Below, in pieces: positions 62,396-64,000 of a DNA stretch of 64,000 nt (its first letter is position 1; each line of letters starts with the position of its first letter). The position numbers and the translations under genes are program-made. A model generated the notes under the pieces. It made no database searches, was not told where the DNA came from, and saw only the letters and a program-made list of their open reading frames with translations. Source of the DNA: Myxococcus xanthus (GTDB lineage Bacteria > Myxococcota > Myxococcia > Myxococcales > Myxococcaceae); NCBI RefSeq assembly GCF_900106535.1, contig NZ_FNOH01000001.1, positions 682,001-746,000 on the forward strand, read 5' to 3'.

Positions 62396-63028
62396 TCATT
62401 GTGGGTCGGTTTGACGATTCCCACCCGGGGCCGGGAGGGGCCATGTGGGGTGCAGGGTTACCCAGGTTTGGTGGAGGCGGTCGAGCAGCCGAAGATGGTC
62501 GGATGGGTTCAGCCCCTGGGCTGCCGCCGGGGCGGTGGACCACCAGGCAGAGTTGAAGAGACAGGCGGCGGTGTTGGCCTGAATCAATGGCAGGGCGTCG
62601 CTGCGCTGCTCGAACAGGGCCAGGAGCTGGCGTTCAAGAGGACCGAGCGTGGTGTCCGGACCGAGGTAGCCGGGGCCGTACCAGGCCTCCGTGAAGCGCA
62701 CGGGGCCTTGGATGTGCTGATTGAAGGTGGCCAGCTCCTCGGCGGGAACCCACAGCTCTTGGTGGCGACTGTTGCCCACGGTCCGCACGGGGAAGCGTGA
62801 GGCGTAGTCCGCCCCCACGTCGAAGGCCGTGACGAAGCCCGCGTGCCCAGAGCCCGCGTCCGGCGTGTTCCAGTCCCGGCAATTTGCCGTGCGTACTCGG
62901 CGTTCATCACCGGGTAGAAGATGGGCTGGTCGGGCAGTCGGGGCGAGGAACGCCGAGCATCCACTGACGAGGAAGAGCTCCGCCTCCTTGAGGCCGACTG
63001 AGCGGTATAGCGCGCGGGTGTTCGGCAT
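62396..63028 (-). pseudogene. ADP-ribosylation/crystallin J1-like protein with two compensating one-base frameshifts
   Basis: One open frame of 210 residues, but the family sequence switches frame twice. It starts RALYRSVGLKEAELFLVSGCSAFLA, as expected. The expected next segment RLPDQPIFYPVMNAEYARQIA is in another frame, and RDWNTPDAGSGHAGFVTAFDV returns to the first. One extra C (minus strand) in the run at 62940-62943 and one missing C near 62878 explain both. The net frame is intact, so about 20 residues are scrambled. Either sequencing errors in C-runs or a tolerated double mutation. C-terminal 100 residues (ELWVPAEELATFNQHI) read normally. Family recall is from memory. Confidence 0.72.
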
Positions 63029-63326
63029 GGGCCGCTCTCATTCGGGTGGCCTGCAAGGCTTCAAGTGGGTTTCTTAGGGACCCAGGTGGGGGCGCAGGAC
63101 TCACACTGGTATTGGCTCCTGGCGTACTGTCTGTGTTGCCTCGCGTCTGCGCGCTGCACTGGTCAGGCTCTACAACGGTTGGAGTTCTGACTGTGCGGAA
63201 AGAACGCCTTGGGTTGATGCGGCACTGACCCAGGTCGGGCTCGGGCACCGTGACGAAACCATGATGGCGCTGGAATTGACACTTGTCGGAGTGGGCAGGT
63301 AGTGAACTCTGCAAGGGGAGATGTCA
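63029..63326. other. Intergenic stretch with few features
   Basis: This 298-bp region separates the frameshifted gene from the right-edge gene. Base composition is lower in GC than most of the window. Only a promoter-like pair at 63276-63305 was seen; no RNA gene, repeat or hairpin terminator is evident. Confidence 0.5.
63276..63305 (+). promoter_or_regulatory. Candidate sigma-70 promoter of the right-edge gene
   Basis: TTGACA at 63276-63281 is a perfect -35. TAGTGA at 63300-63305 is a weak -10 with an 18-bp spacer. It is about 20 bp before the start codon at 63327, which would give a very short leader. Confidence 0.35.
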
Positions 63327-64000
63327 ATGCGAGCCTTGGGGAGTGCGATGCGGTCAGGTCAGACGGGGATGTTGCTGCTAGCGCTGTTAGCGTCGCTGGT
63401 GGCACGTGCGGATGGGGGTGTTTGGAAATGGCTGCCCGAGCAGCAGCTCGAAGGGGGGCTGTCGGTTGACTCGATGTGCCGCCAACCTCCTTCGTCAGAA
63501 GAAACTCTGGCTGAGGACTGGACAGCGGCCTTTGAGGCAGCGCGCGCCGAGTGGGAGTCAAAACGGGATGCGGATCAGGTTCAATTGGTTGAGAGCCTGG
63601 CGCAAGCTTATGCTACTCTTGGAGCCCGTCCTGCTTGGTGGCAGCATTTTCTCCATATGCCATGGGCTGAGGTGCCAGAGGCGCTAGCACTGGAGCGCGC
63701 TCATTCTGCTCTTCGGAATGTCGTGGAGCAGGTGAACGCAGGCGCTTTCATGGGGGGCGCATCCCAAGCATACAAAGACGAAATCTTGGAAGCCCTCGCG
63801 CTTCAATTGAAGGCGATCGAGTCGCTTTCTGGCGGTAGCTACACACGGGCATGGCAACTGGCTTGGGGGGAGTCACCGCATGAGGGCATCGCTCGGCTGC
63901 AGTCGAAGGTTTCGAGCTGGGATGCGGGATTCGCGGTAGACGATGTGACGCAAGTTGCTCGTATCGAAAAAGTCGTGGCAACTGACCTGCAGGAAGGCGT
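63327..64000 (+). CDS. Secreted/exported protein of unknown function, 3' end outside window
   Basis: The frame stays open to the right edge (about 224 residues). It begins MRALGSAMRSGQTGMLLLALLASLVARA, a signal peptide. The mature part is helical and acidic (DWTAAFEAARAEWESKRDADQVQLVESLAQAYATLGARPAWWQHFLHMPWAEVPEALALERA). No family recognised. ATG at 63327 is six bases after AAGGGGAG, whereas ATG at 63321 sits directly against that site, so 63327 is preferred. Third-position A/T (GCT, CTT, CAA) is more frequent than in the other genes, suggesting recent acquisition. Confidence 0.7.
   Translation, partial: MRALGSAMRSGQTGMLLLALLASLVARADGGVWKWLPEQQLEGGLSVDSMCRQPPSSEETLAEDWTAAFEAARAEWESKRDADQVQLVESLAQAYATLGARPAWWQHFLHMPWAEVPEALALERAHSALRNVVEQVNAGAFMGGASQAYKDEILEALALQLKAIESLSGGSYTRAWQLAWGESPHEGIARLQSKVSSWDAGFAVDDVTQVARIEKVVATDLQEG

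Overview
The window is a dense, GC-rich stretch of chromosome with high G/C at third codon positions. It almost certainly comes from a myxobacterium of the Myxococcus/Corallococcus group. The indicators are soluble hybrid histidine kinases, an MglA-like GTPase (TVPGQ switch motif), two neighbouring PilT-type ATPases, a chemosensory cluster, a periplasmic caspase-like protein and many lipoproteins of unknown role. No tRNA, rRNA, CRISPR array or insertion sequence was seen. Genes are packed, with many ATGA/GTGA start-stop overlaps.

Layout. 1-2917: the end of one multi-receiver regulator and a complete response-regulator/PAS/histidine-kinase hybrid. 3030-5805: a short ankyrin gene next to a three-gene block (class II aldolase family, DapA family, membrane protein). 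The block's codon use differs from its surroundings and two of its genes share a duplicated leader, so it looks imported. 5957-15818: housekeeping and accessory genes (quinone oxidoreductase, EamA transporter, HrcA, a large PDZ-ended secreted protein, a lipid-kinase family protein, a basic-tailed small protein, a HAD hydrolase, two lipoproteins). 16030-29061: M50 protease with a tail-anchored zinc-ribbon partner, DinG-type helicase, TonB-dependent receptor, a LysR protein reduced to its DNA-binding domain, methionine aminopeptidase, a secreted metalloprotease operon, and an S37-type protein that appears to have lost its catalytic triad. 29094-36943: RecX, a VOC protein, two PilT-like ATPases, an acetyltransferase, then an MglA-like GTPase coupled to a PocR-sensor histidine kinase, and a NYN-domain protein.

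37087-41094 holds a secreted Cys-rich protein ending in a strong terminator, a di-heme oxidoreductase-like protein, and a protein built of 72-residue tandem repeats. 41095-50305 is one rightward run: thiL, a methyl-accepting protein, a YjbR-fold protein with a histone-H1-like tail, CheW, a CheY-like regulator, CheA with a repetitive glycine-rich linker, a CheC-like phosphatase, and then larB and larC. No CheR or CheB is encoded here, so this pathway either lacks methylation adaptation or borrows it.

The most striking region is 53640-62328 on the minus strand. A sigma factor, a zinc-finger anti-sigma factor and a signal-peptide-bearing caspase-like protein overlap head to tail (ATGA twice). 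They are followed, within tens of bases each time, by three paralogous lipoproteins made of Cys/Asp-rich calcium-site-like units plus receptor-L/leucine-rich repeats. I propose a self-contained envelope-sensing or envelope-proteolysis system. Next to it, 62396-63028 carries two compensating one-base frameshifts. A secreted protein gene runs off the right edge.
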